Positions 45,783 to 56,968 of a stretch of 64,000 bases of DNA are shown here, in pieces. The notes beneath the pieces were generated by a model, which saw only the letters and a list, made by a program, of their open reading frames with translations, was not told the DNA's origin and made no database searches. Origin of the DNA: Paenactinomyces guangxiensis (lineage in GTDB: Bacteria > Bacillota > Bacilli > Thermoactinomycetales > Thermoactinomycetaceae); NCBI RefSeq assembly GCF_016055185.1, contig NZ_JAECVR010000019.1:23893-87892 (forward strand), in the 5' to 3' direction. Position 1 is the stretch's first letter, and every line of letters starts with the position of its first letter. The translations under genes and the position numbers were made by a program.

Positions 45783-46655
45783 TCATGAAATCCCTGCACG
45801 GATCACTTCCGTCAAACTGGCAAACTCCGGCAGTCCCAGTGTTTCTCCGCGGCGTTTCGGATCAATAGCGGCTTCACGCAGCCAGTGTTCAACCTTTGCT
45901 TTGGAGTAAGAGGAGAGCAGGTTGCTGTGAAGGGTGTTTAACAGTGTCTTGCGTCTCTGGGCAAATGCCGCTCTCACTACCTTGAAAAAAAGAGCCTCGT
46001 CTGAAACCCGTACAGCGGGTTGATCACGCAATCTCAAACGCGTGACGGCTGAGTCAACTTTTGGTCTGGGAACAAAAACATGACTGGGGACATGTGCCAC
46101 TTCTTCTGCTTTTGCAAAATAATGTACCAGGACAGTGAGTGAACTGTAATTTTTACTGCCGGGTAAAGCTGTGAGGCGGTCAGCCACCTCTTTTTGAATC
46201 ATGACTACAATATTTTTCAAAGGCAACCGCTCTGCAAGCAGGCGGACAATAATGGGTGAAGTCACATAGTACGGGAGATTGGCAACCACATGAATGGTTT
46301 CCGCTTCTTGAAAGTGCTCGCGGATGATCTCATTCAGATCTACCCGGATTGCATCTCCATGAATAATCTTGACATGGGGTTTAGCAATAAAAAGTTGTTC
46401 CAGTACAGGAATCAGCCTCTGATCAAGCTCAACCGCCACTACCTTTTTTGCTTGCTCAGCCAGGCGTTCAGTCAATGCCCCAATCCCCGGGCCTATCTCC
46501 AATACACCTGAATTCCCGGTCAACTCCGCGGCGCGAATAATTTTATCCAACACATGCATATCCGTCAGGAAGTTTTGCCCCAAACTCTTTTTCAGGACAA
46601 TGCCATACCGGGACAGGAGCTCCCTTGTCCGTGATGAGATCGGTTTGTCATTCAT
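45783..46655 (-). CDS. rsmA: 16S rRNA dimethyladenosine transferase
   Basis: RsmA (KsgA) dimethylates A1518 and A1519 of 16S rRNA. The 290-residue protein shows the SAM loop VLEIGPGIGALTERLAEQAKKV near residue 45, EIIREHFQ, and the active site NLPYYVTSPII near 125. It overlaps rnmV by 8 nt, the conserved pairing. Together they mature 16S and 5S rRNA. Confidence 0.96.
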   Translation of the reverse strand: MNDKPISSRTRELLSRYGIVLKKSLGQNFLTDMHVLDKIIRAAELTGNSGVLEIGPGIGALTERLAEQAKKVVAVELDQRLIPVLEQLFIAKPHVKIIHGDAIRVDLNEIIREHFQEAETIHVVANLPYYVTSPIIVRLLAERLPLKNIVVMIQKEVADRLTALPGSKNYSSLTVLVHYFAKAEEVAHVPSHVFVPRPKVDSAVTRLRLRDQPAVRVSDEALFFKVVRAAFAQRRKTLLNTLHSNLLSSYSKAKVEHWLREAAIDPKRRGETLGLPEFASLTEVIRAGIS

Positions 46656-47217
46656 TTAATGCATCCTTTCTCACTTGGTCCATGGCTTGATACAGTTCTT
46701 CTTTGTTGATCCGGAGCACATGGAGCCGCCGAAAAAATTGCTTCGCATTCCCATAACCGATCCCGAGTGCATCCGCTACCTGCTGACGGAAGAGGCGGGA
46801 ATGGCTGTCACCAGCAAAACCAAAATTCAGGTAATCTTCCCAGCTGATCGGGGATTCACCGGCACTGTCCTCACCTTCTGAGCGGACACTTTGCAGCGCC
46901 TCTGCAATCGCTTCAGGGGCAGCGTGTTCAATCCCTATTTTGTGCTTCCCTTTCGCTTTTTTCTGTGGCAAAAAAGCGTGCTTAACTCCCGGAACATGTT
47001 CCGAGATGATGCGGCGGATTCTCTCTCCAGCATGGTCAGGATCGGTAAATACGATCACGCCCCGCTTCTCCTGAGCCCGGCGAATTTCTGCCAGAATATG
47101 CGGGCCAATCGCGGACCCCCGGGTTTCGATGGTATCAGCCTGGACAGCCCGCCGGATCGCCACCGTATCATTTCGCCCTTCTACCACAATAATCTCCTTC
47201 ATTTTTGGTATTGACAA
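46648..47217 (-). CDS. rnmV: Ribonuclease M5
   Basis: RNase M5 trims precursor 5S rRNA on both sides. The 189-residue protein has the Toprim domain IVVEGRNDTVAIRRAV with the catalytic glutamate near residue 14, VIVFTDPDHAGERIRRII with the metal aspartates near 57, and a helical C-terminal domain. The start could be TTG 47217 (AGAGG 8 nt upstream) or ATG 47202. It overlaps rsmA by 8 nt. Confidence 0.95.
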   Translation of the reverse strand: MSIPKMKEIIVVEGRNDTVAIRRAVQADTIETRGSAIGPHILAEIRRAQEKRGVIVFTDPDHAGERIRRIISEHVPGVKHAFLPQKKAKGKHKIGIEHAAPEAIAEALQSVRSEGEDSAGESPISWEDYLNFGFAGDSHSRLFRQQVADALGIGYGNAKQFFRRLHVLRINKEELYQAMDQVRKDALNE

Positions 47218-47346
47218 TGACTAAACCTCTCTCCGTTACAGTTGTTGCGCTTTCCTCTCTGATGAGAAACACATTTGAGGGTTTATATGCGACAACTTCT
47301 CTCAACCATCTTTTCCGGTGTTGTCCAAGTGAATATTTTTGTTAGT

Positions 47347-48126
47347 TTATGTTCGTTGCTCAAGTTTAAACAATCTCTTTGCGTTTTGAGCGGTCATATG
47401 AGCCAGTTTTTCGAGAGAGACTCCCCTGATTCCGGCAATCTGTTCGGCAACCAAACGCACATAGCCGGTTTCATTTCTTTTTCCCCGGAAGGGGTGGGGG
47501 GCAAGGTAAGGACAATCTGTTTCAATCAGCAAACGGTCATCAGGTACCCGGGCCGCAATTTCTTTTGGCAGTTTCGCATTTTTAAATGTGACAGGACCTC
47601 CAAGGCCAATCATAAAATTAAGTTTCAGGCACTCTTCCATGATGGCCAAATCACCGCCAAAGCAATGCATCACTCCGCCCACTTCTCCGGCGTTCTCTTT
47701 CTGTAAAATGCGGACCACATCTTCATGGGCATCCCTGTCGTGTATAATGATGGGAAGACCCGTTTCCCGGGCGATCGCAATTTGTTTTCGAAAAATTTCT
47801 GCCTGCTTGTCCCGTGGAGAATTGTCCCAATAATAATCCAAACCCATCTCGCCCAGAGCAACCACTTTTGGATGGTTTGTCAAAGAGCGGATCCAGTTCA
47901 GGTCTTCCTCTGTACATGTGGCGGCATCATGGGGATGCCAGCCGACCGACGAATAAATAAAATCATATTTCTCGGCCAGTTCCAGAGAGGCCGGTATTGT
48001 TTCTCTATTATACCCGACATTTAAAATCAAGCTGACGCCAAATTCTTCTCTGGCTCTGCGGATGACTTCATCACGGTCCTGGTCAAATTGCTTATCATTG
48101 ATGTGTGCATGGCTATCAAACAACAT
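47347..48126 (-). CDS. tatD: TatD family metal-dependent hydrolase
   Basis: TatD-type enzymes are metal-dependent DNases of the amidohydrolase superfamily. From ATG 48126, with AGGAGG 10 nt upstream, the protein has 259 residues. Metal ligands are visible in FDSHAHIND at the N-terminus, GEMGLDYYW near 92, IIHDRDAHEDV near 128, MHCFGGD near 153 and ETDCPYLAP near 200. The B. subtilis homologue yabD lies in the same neighbourhood. It may act in DNA repair or apoptosis-like fragmentation. Confidence 0.94.
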   Translation of the reverse strand: MLFDSHAHINDKQFDQDRDEVIRRAREEFGVSLILNVGYNRETIPASLELAEKYDFIYSSVGWHPHDAATCTEEDLNWIRSLTNHPKVVALGEMGLDYYWDNSPRDKQAEIFRKQIAIARETGLPIIIHDRDAHEDVVRILQKENAGEVGGVMHCFGGDLAIMEECLKLNFMIGLGGPVTFKNAKLPKEIAARVPDDRLLIETDCPYLAPHPFRGKRNETGYVRLVAEQIAGIRGVSLEKLAHMTAQNAKRLFKLEQRT

Positions 48127-48235
48127 GAGAAATAAGCCTCCTAAGCGCACCGGCACAATGATGGTTTATACCGAAATCAATTATACCCATCCTGCCGGCT
48201 CATCTGAAACTTTGAACCTCCTGTAAGCAATCTTT

Positions 48236-48757
48236 TCAGTTTTTCAGGGATATGAGACTGATACTATGTAACGGCCAGACAACCACCTCAGCGCGCCCCA
48301 CAATGTTTTCCATGCTTACGGGTCCAATTTCCCGGCTATCTTTGCTGTTGTTGCGGTTATCGCCGAGGACGAATAAGGTTCCCTCCGGAACGTTGCGTTC
48401 TTCTGGCGGTTCATCTCTCATCGCTCCGTTAATGTAAGGTTCTCGCAAGAGTTGCCCGTTCCGGTATACCTTTCCGTTTTTAATGGAAATCCGGTCTCCC
48501 GGAAGGCCGATCACTCTTTTGATAAAATCCCGTTCCTCAGGTGTATGAAAGACAACAATATCTCCATATTCCGGTGCACTCACTTTATAAATCCATTTAT
48601 TTACGATTAATAACTCATCCCCATTTAGCGTTGGAAACATTGATGTCCCATGTACTTGATACGGAGCAAAGAGATAGCTTCGGATGAGCAGCGCAATCAC
48701 CAGTGCGGAACCAATGACCACTACCCATTCCATGGCCGAGCTTTTCTTTTTTGCCAT
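48236..48757 (-). CDS. lepB: Signal peptidase I
   Basis: The enzyme removes signal peptides from exported proteins at the outer membrane face. From ATG 48757, with GGGAGG 8 nt upstream, it has 173 residues, the short Gram-positive form with one N-terminal membrane segment (WVVVIGSALVIALLIRSYLF). The catalytic serine is in VHGTSMFPTL near residue 40 and the lysine in RDFIKRVIGLPGDR near 80; box E is GDNRNNSKDSREIG. It is inserted between metG and tatD, a place without sip gene in B. subtilis. Confidence 0.93.
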   Translation of the reverse strand: MAKKKSSAMEWVVVIGSALVIALLIRSYLFAPYQVHGTSMFPTLNGDELLIVNKWIYKVSAPEYGDIVVFHTPEERDFIKRVIGLPGDRISIKNGKVYRNGQLLREPYINGAMRDEPPEERNVPEGTLFVLGDNRNNSKDSREIGPVSMENIVGRAEVVVWPLHSISLISLKN

Positions 48758-48824
48758 CTGACTATCCTCCCGTATATACCTACCCTTTTTCAATCAAATC
48801 AATCCTGCCATGTATCCCATTTCT

Positions 48825-48863
48825 CCAAAAAAGCAAGCCCCCCCTACCGGGGAGGGGAGACTT
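48825..48863 (-). terminator. Intrinsic terminator downstream of metG
   Basis: AAGTCTCCCC and GGGGGGGCTT arms (48835-48863) are followed on the minus strand by TTTTTTGG. Confidence 0.8.
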
Positions 48864-48866
48864 GGT

Positions 48867-51173
<2,307 letters not shown>

Positions 51174-51204
51174 AAAAAAATCCCGCCCGGATTTTGGGGC
51201 GAGA
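51174..51204 (-). terminator. T-box terminator hairpin
   Basis: TCTCGCCC/GGGCGGGA arms (51181-51204) are followed on the minus strand by seven T. The 5' arm region would pair alternatively with the T-box antiterminator. Confidence 0.85.
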
Positions 51205-51470
51205 TATGATCACGCGGTACCACCCAAATTCAGCAAAATCACCTGGATTCTGCTCTATGGTTGCTTCCCGGTAACGCTGGTGTGCGTTTTTTCCTACTCG
51301 GCTTCATGCAGATGAATCCTTTCAGACAAAAGTCTCAAGGGCCATATTCATCAGCTTTTTCTATGCTGGCTTTCACCTGACCCAGCTCTCTGGTGATAGA
51401 ATCGGCTGACTACTCATCCCCGTCATAGACCATTTCCTTCTTATTTCCCGGGGAATTCGGGAAATCAGGA
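51174..51470 (-). promoter_or_regulatory. metG: T-box riboswitch, methionine-specific, upstream of metG
   Basis: The minus strand carries the T-box core GGGTGGTACCGCG (51213-51225), a stem I with AGAGAGCTGGGTCAGGTGAAAG near 51365-51391, and a specifier loop with ATG at 51343-51345 in GAATATGGCCC. Uncharged tRNA-Met would stabilise the antiterminator and let metG be read. Placement of the 5' boundary is approximate. Confidence 0.9.
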
Positions 51471-51514
51471 AGGATATTCTTTTTAACAAACGGTTCAGCT
51501 TATATTTAAATCTG

Positions 51515-51543
51515 ATTATACAATACTTAACAGCCCGTGAGAA
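51515..51543 (-). promoter_or_regulatory. Sigma-A promoter of the metG T-box leader
   Basis: On the minus strand TTCTCA (51538-51543, 4 of 6) and TATAAT (51515-51520, perfect) are 17 nt apart, about 40 nt before the T-box leader folds. Confidence 0.5.
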
Positions 51544-51657
51544 TCCTTCTTTCTCAGTTTGTACAATTTTTACCCAGATTAGACCTTTTCTGTGAAAGTA
51601 TGTGTCAGTTTAGGGAAGGCAGAATTCTGTCTCGCTGCGGTTAGCTTACGATTGGAT

Positions 51658-53493
51658 TTACTTGTCATATCGAGTGGTAAAAGGCGTTTCATGCTTTTTC
51701 AACCGGCCCGAACCGGCCAGGTGGTCCAACTCTTGCTTCAGTCTGGCTACATCCCAGTTTAATCCGCATTCCCGGTTTACCTGTGCCACTGCTTGCACCA
51801 GATCTGTATCAAACATCGGCAGTTGCGCGGAAATTGTCTGAAGTACTCTTTCATCCCGTTCATTGGATTTCTGCTTTAATTCATCAAACGGGTTGTCCAG
51901 GTGAGGACTCCTCGTGTAAGCACAGCGAATGCGAATAAAAATCGTTCTTCCAAAAACGGCGGAGGATACAAACGTATCACCCGAGCGAAGATAGGGCAAC
52001 CGTTTTCCCTCTTCAGGCGTCAAATCGGTTTCTTCCCGCAACGTGGCTATATCTGTTCCCCGTACTGTGCGGAAAACAAACTTCGTGTTTAATTGAGCCG
52101 TAATGGTTTCATCCAGCAGAGTGGGACGCTGAGTGGCCAAAAAAAGAAAAACCCCGTACTTGCGCCCCTCTTGAGCAATCTCTTTCAAAATCGACTTTGC
52201 CGGAGAGTCAATTGCTTTGGGGGCAAAGTTGTGCGCCTCATCAGTTACAACGACAAACGGGGGAAAGAAATGCCCTTCTTCCCCGTTCATGCGAGCATCC
52301 TTGTATTCCCGGCGCTTTCGGTAAAGAGCACCGATTACATAAGTGGCAAACACTTGTAAAATCCAGGCGTTTCCCTGCACAACGACCAGTTTCCCCTGCT
52401 CCATGCCCTGCTCAATCGTCCGTATATCATGTTGAAACAGACCTGCTTTTTCCAAGCGGTTTAACCGCCAGTGAATCCCCTTGACCGAGGAAAGAGGTAA
52501 CGTGCCATACTGTTGTAATAACTGCATCAGGTCTCTCACTCTTGCCGCTTCTGCAGGTGTCAGATCAGCATTTCTCAATTGGCGCTCAAGGCCATGTTTA
52601 CCTTCTTCCAAAGCTTGAACCAGGTTGTTTAAGCGGTCGCTGAATGAGGTATAGGAATCCCTGCGCCGATGAAGCATTTGAACCACATTGATCATTGATT
52701 CGGTTAAATGCCCTCCGGCGGCCCCCAGTAATTCCGTAATATCACGTGTTGATAAATGAGAAAAGGAAATTCCCGCTTGCTGCCCCACTTGAACAGACAC
52801 AAATCGCTCTGTAAACGAACAGCCACGATCCTCCAGGCCAGGCACCCGGTCACTAAAGTCCATCTCAAAATGCGGGTCAAAAACGATTGTAGGAATTTTA
52901 AGTTTCATTAGTTCCTCTAACATCACCCGCAGGCCGAAAGACTTTCCGGAACCCGATCCTCCAAATACTCCAACATGGGGATATTGCTGCATGGTCTTAA
53001 TATCAAACAGAAAAGGAACTCCTTGCTGCGAACGCAAATCTCCCTGTTCCATGATGACAACCTGGTTGGCTAAATCTTCACTGAGCGAATCGGCGAGTGA
53101 TTCTGTTCCGCGGATCTCACCCAGCAACATCCCTTCCTGTGGTGTGGTTTTTACGAGCAGATTCCGGACCTCTTCAAATCGCGGCAATCGCACAGAACAT
53201 CCTGTCCGCACCGGATGGGGCGCTTCCTCATACAGGCGCAGTTTGGCCAGGTTGATCTCATCGGAGTCGATATTGTAGCCAATCTGCTCTAAACTGCGAA
53301 TCACCTGGGCATCGACAAGTGATTTATCCAGCCCCATGGGAATCAAGCGATTATAGGCCAGTGTTTCTACTACCTCTCCCCTGGGATTGTTTAAATCAGC
53401 GTCCTCAAGGATCAGAATTTCGTTGATGCGAAACTTACGCTCCCGTGAGGCGATATATACTTCCTGCTGTGTGGTAATCCCGACAACTTGCAT
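51658..53493 (-). CDS. herA: HerA-type FtsK/HerA hexameric DNA translocase ATPase
   Basis: This 611-residue ATPase belongs to the HerA branch of the FtsK-HerA superfamily, which forms hexameric DNA pumps. The N-terminal HAS-barrel (residues about 1-110) is followed by Walker A GVFGGSGSGKSFGL near 178, IVFDPHFEMDF near 205, the Walker B VVVTDEAHNFAPKAI near 420, LFLATQRPT sensor motif and an arginine-containing TEEGK...RSGDTFVSS part near 500. GGAGGGAG lies before ATG 53493. It is 14 nt behind nurA and together they form an end-resection module like that of archaea; in some bacteria such pairs are part of phage defence. Confidence 0.9.
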   Translation of the reverse strand: MQVVGITTQQEVYIASRERKFRINEILILEDADLNNPRGEVVETLAYNRLIPMGLDKSLVDAQVIRSLEQIGYNIDSDEINLAKLRLYEEAPHPVRTGCSVRLPRFEEVRNLLVKTTPQEGMLLGEIRGTESLADSLSEDLANQVVIMEQGDLRSQQGVPFLFDIKTMQQYPHVGVFGGSGSGKSFGLRVMLEELMKLKIPTIVFDPHFEMDFSDRVPGLEDRGCSFTERFVSVQVGQQAGISFSHLSTRDITELLGAAGGHLTESMINVVQMLHRRRDSYTSFSDRLNNLVQALEEGKHGLERQLRNADLTPAEAARVRDLMQLLQQYGTLPLSSVKGIHWRLNRLEKAGLFQHDIRTIEQGMEQGKLVVVQGNAWILQVFATYVIGALYRKRREYKDARMNGEEGHFFPPFVVVTDEAHNFAPKAIDSPAKSILKEIAQEGRKYGVFLFLATQRPTLLDETITAQLNTKFVFRTVRGTDIATLREETDLTPEEGKRLPYLRSGDTFVSSAVFGRTIFIRIRCAYTRSPHLDNPFDELKQKSNERDERVLQTISAQLPMFDTDLVQAVAQVNRECGLNWDVARLKQELDHLAGSGRLKKHETPFTTRYDK

Positions 53494-53507
53494 CAATAAC
53501 TCCCTCC

Positions 53508-54464
53508 CTAAATCATACGCTCGTTTCTTTTCGGCACCAACAGACGGTGGCGCAAATCTGCATCGATATACTGTTCAACCATTGTTTGTACCAACGGATC
53601 AGTCACCCTTACTTGATTGTCCACAATATCTAACCAAAAAGGAATCCCCCGCCCCTGTTCGGGTGTCAGTGTATACACCAATCGGGCCAGGTCAAACCGC
53701 TTCTCCTGTTGCGATTCCAGTCCGTCCAGGCCAACCGGTTGCGGGCTTTTAGAAGATCGAAACGCCATTTTCCACATCCGGCTTCCCGCAGGGCTCCAAT
53801 CCCTCCACTCAAAGGCTTCTCCTACGCGAAGGACCCCATAGAGCAAATCACGGTCCGACCAGGACGGATACTCCGGAAACAACTCACGGACCAGCCCGCT
53901 CGTTCCAATCTCTTCTGATACCCCCGCCAGTAAAACTCCTTGATTTTCTGCAGTCCGGGCAACACGCTCCCAGCATTCCGCATCATCGATATAAAAATGA
54001 AGAAGAGACCCGTCCAACAGAATTACTTTTGGCGTCCATTCCTGGATCGCCCGCTCCGTTACCTCCATTTCTAAACGGGACAGCATCGCTCCCCGCTTTT
54101 TTGCTTCACGGGCCGCCTGTCCATCTTCTGCCTCGCCATCCTCCCCCAAAAGCGGGGTATACACATCTGCCGCCCACTTTTCTTCCCCTCTTGTCCCTTT
54201 GGCAAGTGCCTGAAACACGGAAAGAGTTCTTGTTTGTGTCCCCCTTGTTGAATTGACTGAACCGTCAACTCCCACCAGTGTTTGGTCTTTCAGCCAATCT
54301 TTCAACTCCCGGTCCTGCCACTTCTCTATCTGGTAAAAAACTCCTATCTTTGAAAGACGTTCTCGTATATATCCTTCATCAAAGGCTGAAACAGGAAATG
54401 TGCTTCGCAATGATTGATTTAATTTTTTTAGTTTTATTTTTAACTCTTCCGATACCGGTAACAA
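53508..54464 (-). CDS. nurA: NurA-domain 5'-3' nuclease
   Basis: NurA nucleases work together with HerA to resect DNA ends. The 318-residue protein shows the RNase H-like motifs LVGVDGSVNSTRGT near residue 63 and VILLDGSLLHFYID near 145, each with a metal-binding aspartate, and a C-terminal WLDIVDNQVRVTDPLVQTMVEQY with the last conserved acid. It starts with TTG 54464 behind AGGAGTG. It is directly upstream of herA and both are transcribed together. The pair is not present in this place in B. subtilis. Confidence 0.88.
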   Translation of the reverse strand: MLPVSEELKIKLKKLNQSLRSTFPVSAFDEGYIRERLSKIGVFYQIEKWQDRELKDWLKDQTLVGVDGSVNSTRGTQTRTLSVFQALAKGTRGEEKWAADVYTPLLGEDGEAEDGQAAREAKKRGAMLSRLEMEVTERAIQEWTPKVILLDGSLLHFYIDDAECWERVARTAENQGVLLAGVSEEIGTSGLVRELFPEYPSWSDRDLLYGVLRVGEAFEWRDWSPAGSRMWKMAFRSSKSPQPVGLDGLESQQEKRFDLARLVYTLTPEQGRGIPFWLDIVDNQVRVTDPLVQTMVEQYIDADLRHRLLVPKRNERMI

Positions 54465-54702
54465 TTAAAATCACTCCTGACTGGTGGATTGATGTTCATA
54501 AAACTGTTAAAATAAAACTATTTTCTACTTTTTATGCTTCTACCTGCTTGAAAAACCCGGCAGAGAATCGACTGCCTCTTCGTTGTGAATTTTTATATTT
54601 TCCTTTTAAATATATTTAGAACAGGCTGAAACCCTATTGTTTCCAAAGCAATTTAATCCTTAACCTGATTAAGAAATTTTCTATAAAACTCCTCTAGTTA
54701 TA

Positions 54703-54731
54703 TTGACTGGTATGGGAATCGTTGGTATGAT
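54703..54731 (+). promoter_or_regulatory. Sigma-A promoter of abrB
   Basis: TTGACT (54703-54708) and TATGAT (54726-54731) are 17 nt apart on the plus strand, 90 nt before the abrB start. Confidence 0.75.
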
Positions 54732-54746
54732 GAGTTTAGCTGTTGA

Positions 54747-54763
54747 TGTCGAAATTTGACGGC
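54747..54763 (+). promoter_or_regulatory. Tandem Spo0A boxes in the abrB leader
   Basis: TGTCGAA (54747-54753, perfect) and TGACGGC (54757-54763, 5 of 7) are 3 nt apart, directly behind the promoter. The same spacing and place is known for the two Spo0A boxes repressing abrB in B. subtilis (recalled). Confidence 0.7.
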
Positions 54764-54822
54764 AATTCAAAGAGAGAAAAGATAAAAAAACCAAAGATCA
54801 AAACTGAGAGGAGAATTTGCAA

Positions 54823-55095
54823 ATGTTGAAATCTACCGGTATTGTACGTAAAGTTGATGAGCTGGGCCGTGTGGTGATTCCAATCGAATTACGTCGAACA
54901 TTAGGGATTGGAGAAAAAGATGCTCTTGAAATCTATGTAGATGGTGAGAGAATCGTACTCAAAAAATATGAACCGGCTTGCATCTTCACAGGTGAAGTAG
55001 ATGAAACTGTTCGCTACAGAAATAAAGTAGTCAGCAGAAAATGTATTGAAGAAATGTATGCACTCCTAAACGGCGAAAAAGTAACAGCTGAATAA
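54823..55095 (+). CDS. abrB: Transition state regulator AbrB
   Basis: AbrB represses many stationary-phase genes during growth and is itself repressed by Spo0A-P. The 90-residue protein starts at ATG 54823 with AGGAG 9 nt upstream. The DNA-binding domain at 1-50 is nearly the B. subtilis sequence (KSTGIVRKVDELGRVVIPIE and LRRTLGIGEKDALEIYVDGE), followed by a short multimerisation part which is more divergent. It is on the plus strand against its neighbours, as in B. subtilis. It has a sigma-A promoter and two Spo0A boxes. Confidence 0.93.
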   Translation: MLKSTGIVRKVDELGRVVIPIELRRTLGIGEKDALEIYVDGERIVLKKYEPACIFTGEVDETVRYRNKVVSRKCIEEMYALLNGEKVTAE

Positions 55096-55501
55096 TCTCT
55101 AAATAATACCATTAGTTTACAAAATTCAATCCAAATAATCCATAACCAAACGGTCTTTAGTTAAAAGACTTGATCCAAAAACCCGGAGCTTTCTGCCACC
55201 GTCGATGATACACTCCGGTTAGAACGGAAACTATATGGTCAACCCGGGGGTAGTAAACGGTCTCACCGGCCCGCTTGTTATGCAATACCGTGTCCATGAG
55301 TGGTAGCATCACCATTGTTCCTGTCATGAGATCAAGTGAACAACATAACAAATAGTACCTTTACTATTTGTAGTTTACCAAACACATACAATTTGTTAAG
55401 TGGAGTTACACATATAAATGAAAGCGAGGTCTCTGGCGACCTCGCTTTCTCTTTGATCTTCAGGCAAAAAAGATCAAGTAAGGATGCATTCTACACTGCT
55501 G
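55096..55501. other. Intergenic region between abrB and the PTS gene
   Basis: Beside the shared terminator at 55420-55449 nothing convincing is seen; the sequence is AT-rich, and short frames on both strands have no ribosome binding sites. Confidence 0.4.
55420..55449. terminator. Hairpin terminator between convergent abrB and PTS genes
   Basis: GAAAGCGAGGT/ACCTCGCTTTC is an 11-bp perfect stem that can act for both strands: CTTTCTCTTTG on plus and CTTTCATTTAT on minus. Confidence 0.8.
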
Positions 55502-56968
55502 TTACTTCGATTCCTTCATCATTTGCAGGATTTGATCTTTTAGCACTTCAGACTTTGTACCAAACACCGCCTGGAAGTTTCCTTTCCCCACTTGTATAAC
55601 CCCTGCCGCTCCCAATTTTTTCAGCTGATCTTTATCCAATTTGCTCTCATCTTTCAAAGTCATACGCAAACGGGTAATACAGGCATCCAGCTGCTCGATG
55701 TTATCCTTGCCACCGATGGCTTCCAGAACCGCTTTTGCCAGATCACTTTCTGCCGCCGTTCCGCCAGCGGCAACCTCTTCCTCATCATCGCGTTCCTCCT
55801 CGCGGCCGGGTGTCATAAGGTTAAATTTGCGAATGGCAAAGCGGAATACAATATAATAAATGGCGGCATAAATCAATCCAATCGGGACTAACCATAGCCC
55901 TTTCGTAGATAAGTGCAGGTTGAGCAAAAAGTCAAACAGGCCAGCTGAAAAGCCGAAGCCGTGTTTAATTCCCAACAGGTACACAATCGCCATGGAAGCC
56001 CCCGTCAAGATTGCATGAATCAGATATAAAACAGGAGCGAGGAACATAAATGCAAACTCAATCGGCTCCGTAACTCCTGTCACAAAAGCAGTTAAGGCAC
56101 CGCTGATCAGAAACCCGGCTACTTTGGTACGCTGGGAAGGCTTGGCTTCATGAATCATTGCAAGACAGGCGGCGGGCAATGCGAACATGAGAACCGGGAA
56201 GAATCCGGCCATAAACATGCCGGCTGTTTTATCTCCGGCAAAGAACCGGGTCAAGTCACCGGTAACAACCTTACCTGCCTCTGTGGTAAATTCACCGACA
56301 TTAAACCAGACAATGTTATTAAGAATATGATGTAGTCCAAACGGAATAAGAAGACGGTTCAGGGTACCATACGCAAATAAACCTGTCGGGCCTGCGTCGA
56401 TCAACCAGTTTCCGGCTGCGGTGATCGGCTTTTGAACGTAAGGCCAGGTATACATAAAAAAGATCCCGATCAGAAGCATGGCAAATGAGGTGATGATCGG
56501 AACAAACCGTTTTCCGCCAAAAAATTGCAGCCATTCGGGCAGTTTAATCTGATGATACCGGCGATACAGATAAGCAGTGACAAGACCTGTGATTATTCCC
56601 CCAAATACTTTCATATCCAGGTTTTCATCACGAATCGTCAAGACAGATGTTAATACATAATACCCCACAACTGCAGCAAGAGCCGCCGCACCGGCTCCGC
56701 CGTTGAATCCCATGGCGATCCCGATCGCAAACAAAATCGGCAAGTTTGACAGGATCGCATTTCCAGCCTTTTCTAAAATATCACCGATAAAGAAAAAGGT
56801 GGTTCCTTCCTGGGTAAACTCAGGATTTTTTATCATTACACCGATACTGAGCAAAATGGCAGCAGCCGGCAAAACAGCTACAGGTACCATTAACGACTTA
56901 CCAAATTGCTGCAATCCACCTAATACATTTCGCTTTTTTGGAGCTTGCGCTACTCCGGATTCACTCAT
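55502..56968 (-). CDS. PTS transporter IICB subunit (N-acetylglucosamine/glucose type)
   Basis: This sugar phosphotransferase permease takes up and phosphorylates a hexose, most likely N-acetylglucosamine or glucose. From ATG 56968 with GGAGGTG upstream it has 488 residues: ten or so membrane segments of the IIC domain (FGKSLMVPVAVLPAAAILLSIG, and the GVTEPIEFAFMFLAP loop near 300), the linker FNLMTPGREEE followed by an acidic stretch, and a IIB domain near 405-488 with the phospho-cysteine in LDACITRLRM. The IIA domain is missing, so a shared IIA must serve it. The linker and the IIC-IIB order favour the NagE/NagP group; I leave the symbol open. Confidence 0.85.
   Translation of the reverse strand: MSESGVAQAPKKRNVLGGLQQFGKSLMVPVAVLPAAAILLSIGVMIKNPEFTQEGTTFFFIGDILEKAGNAILSNLPILFAIGIAMGFNGGAGAAALAAVVGYYVLTSVLTIRDENLDMKVFGGIITGLVTAYLYRRYHQIKLPEWLQFFGGKRFVPIITSFAMLLIGIFFMYTWPYVQKPITAAGNWLIDAGPTGLFAYGTLNRLLIPFGLHHILNNIVWFNVGEFTTEAGKVVTGDLTRFFAGDKTAGMFMAGFFPVLMFALPAACLAMIHEAKPSQRTKVAGFLISGALTAFVTGVTEPIEFAFMFLAPVLYLIHAILTGASMAIVYLLGIKHGFGFSAGLFDFLLNLHLSTKGLWLVPIGLIYAAIYYIVFRFAIRKFNLMTPGREEERDDEEEVAAGGTAAESDLAKAVLEAIGGKDNIEQLDACITRLRMTLKDESKLDKDQLKKLGAAGVIQVGKGNFQAVFGTKSEVLKDQILQMMKESK

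Noticed and set aside
55157..55351. 64-residue minus-strand frame behind abrB.
   Set aside because: No site, no recognisable motif, and it overlaps the probable transcript end region.
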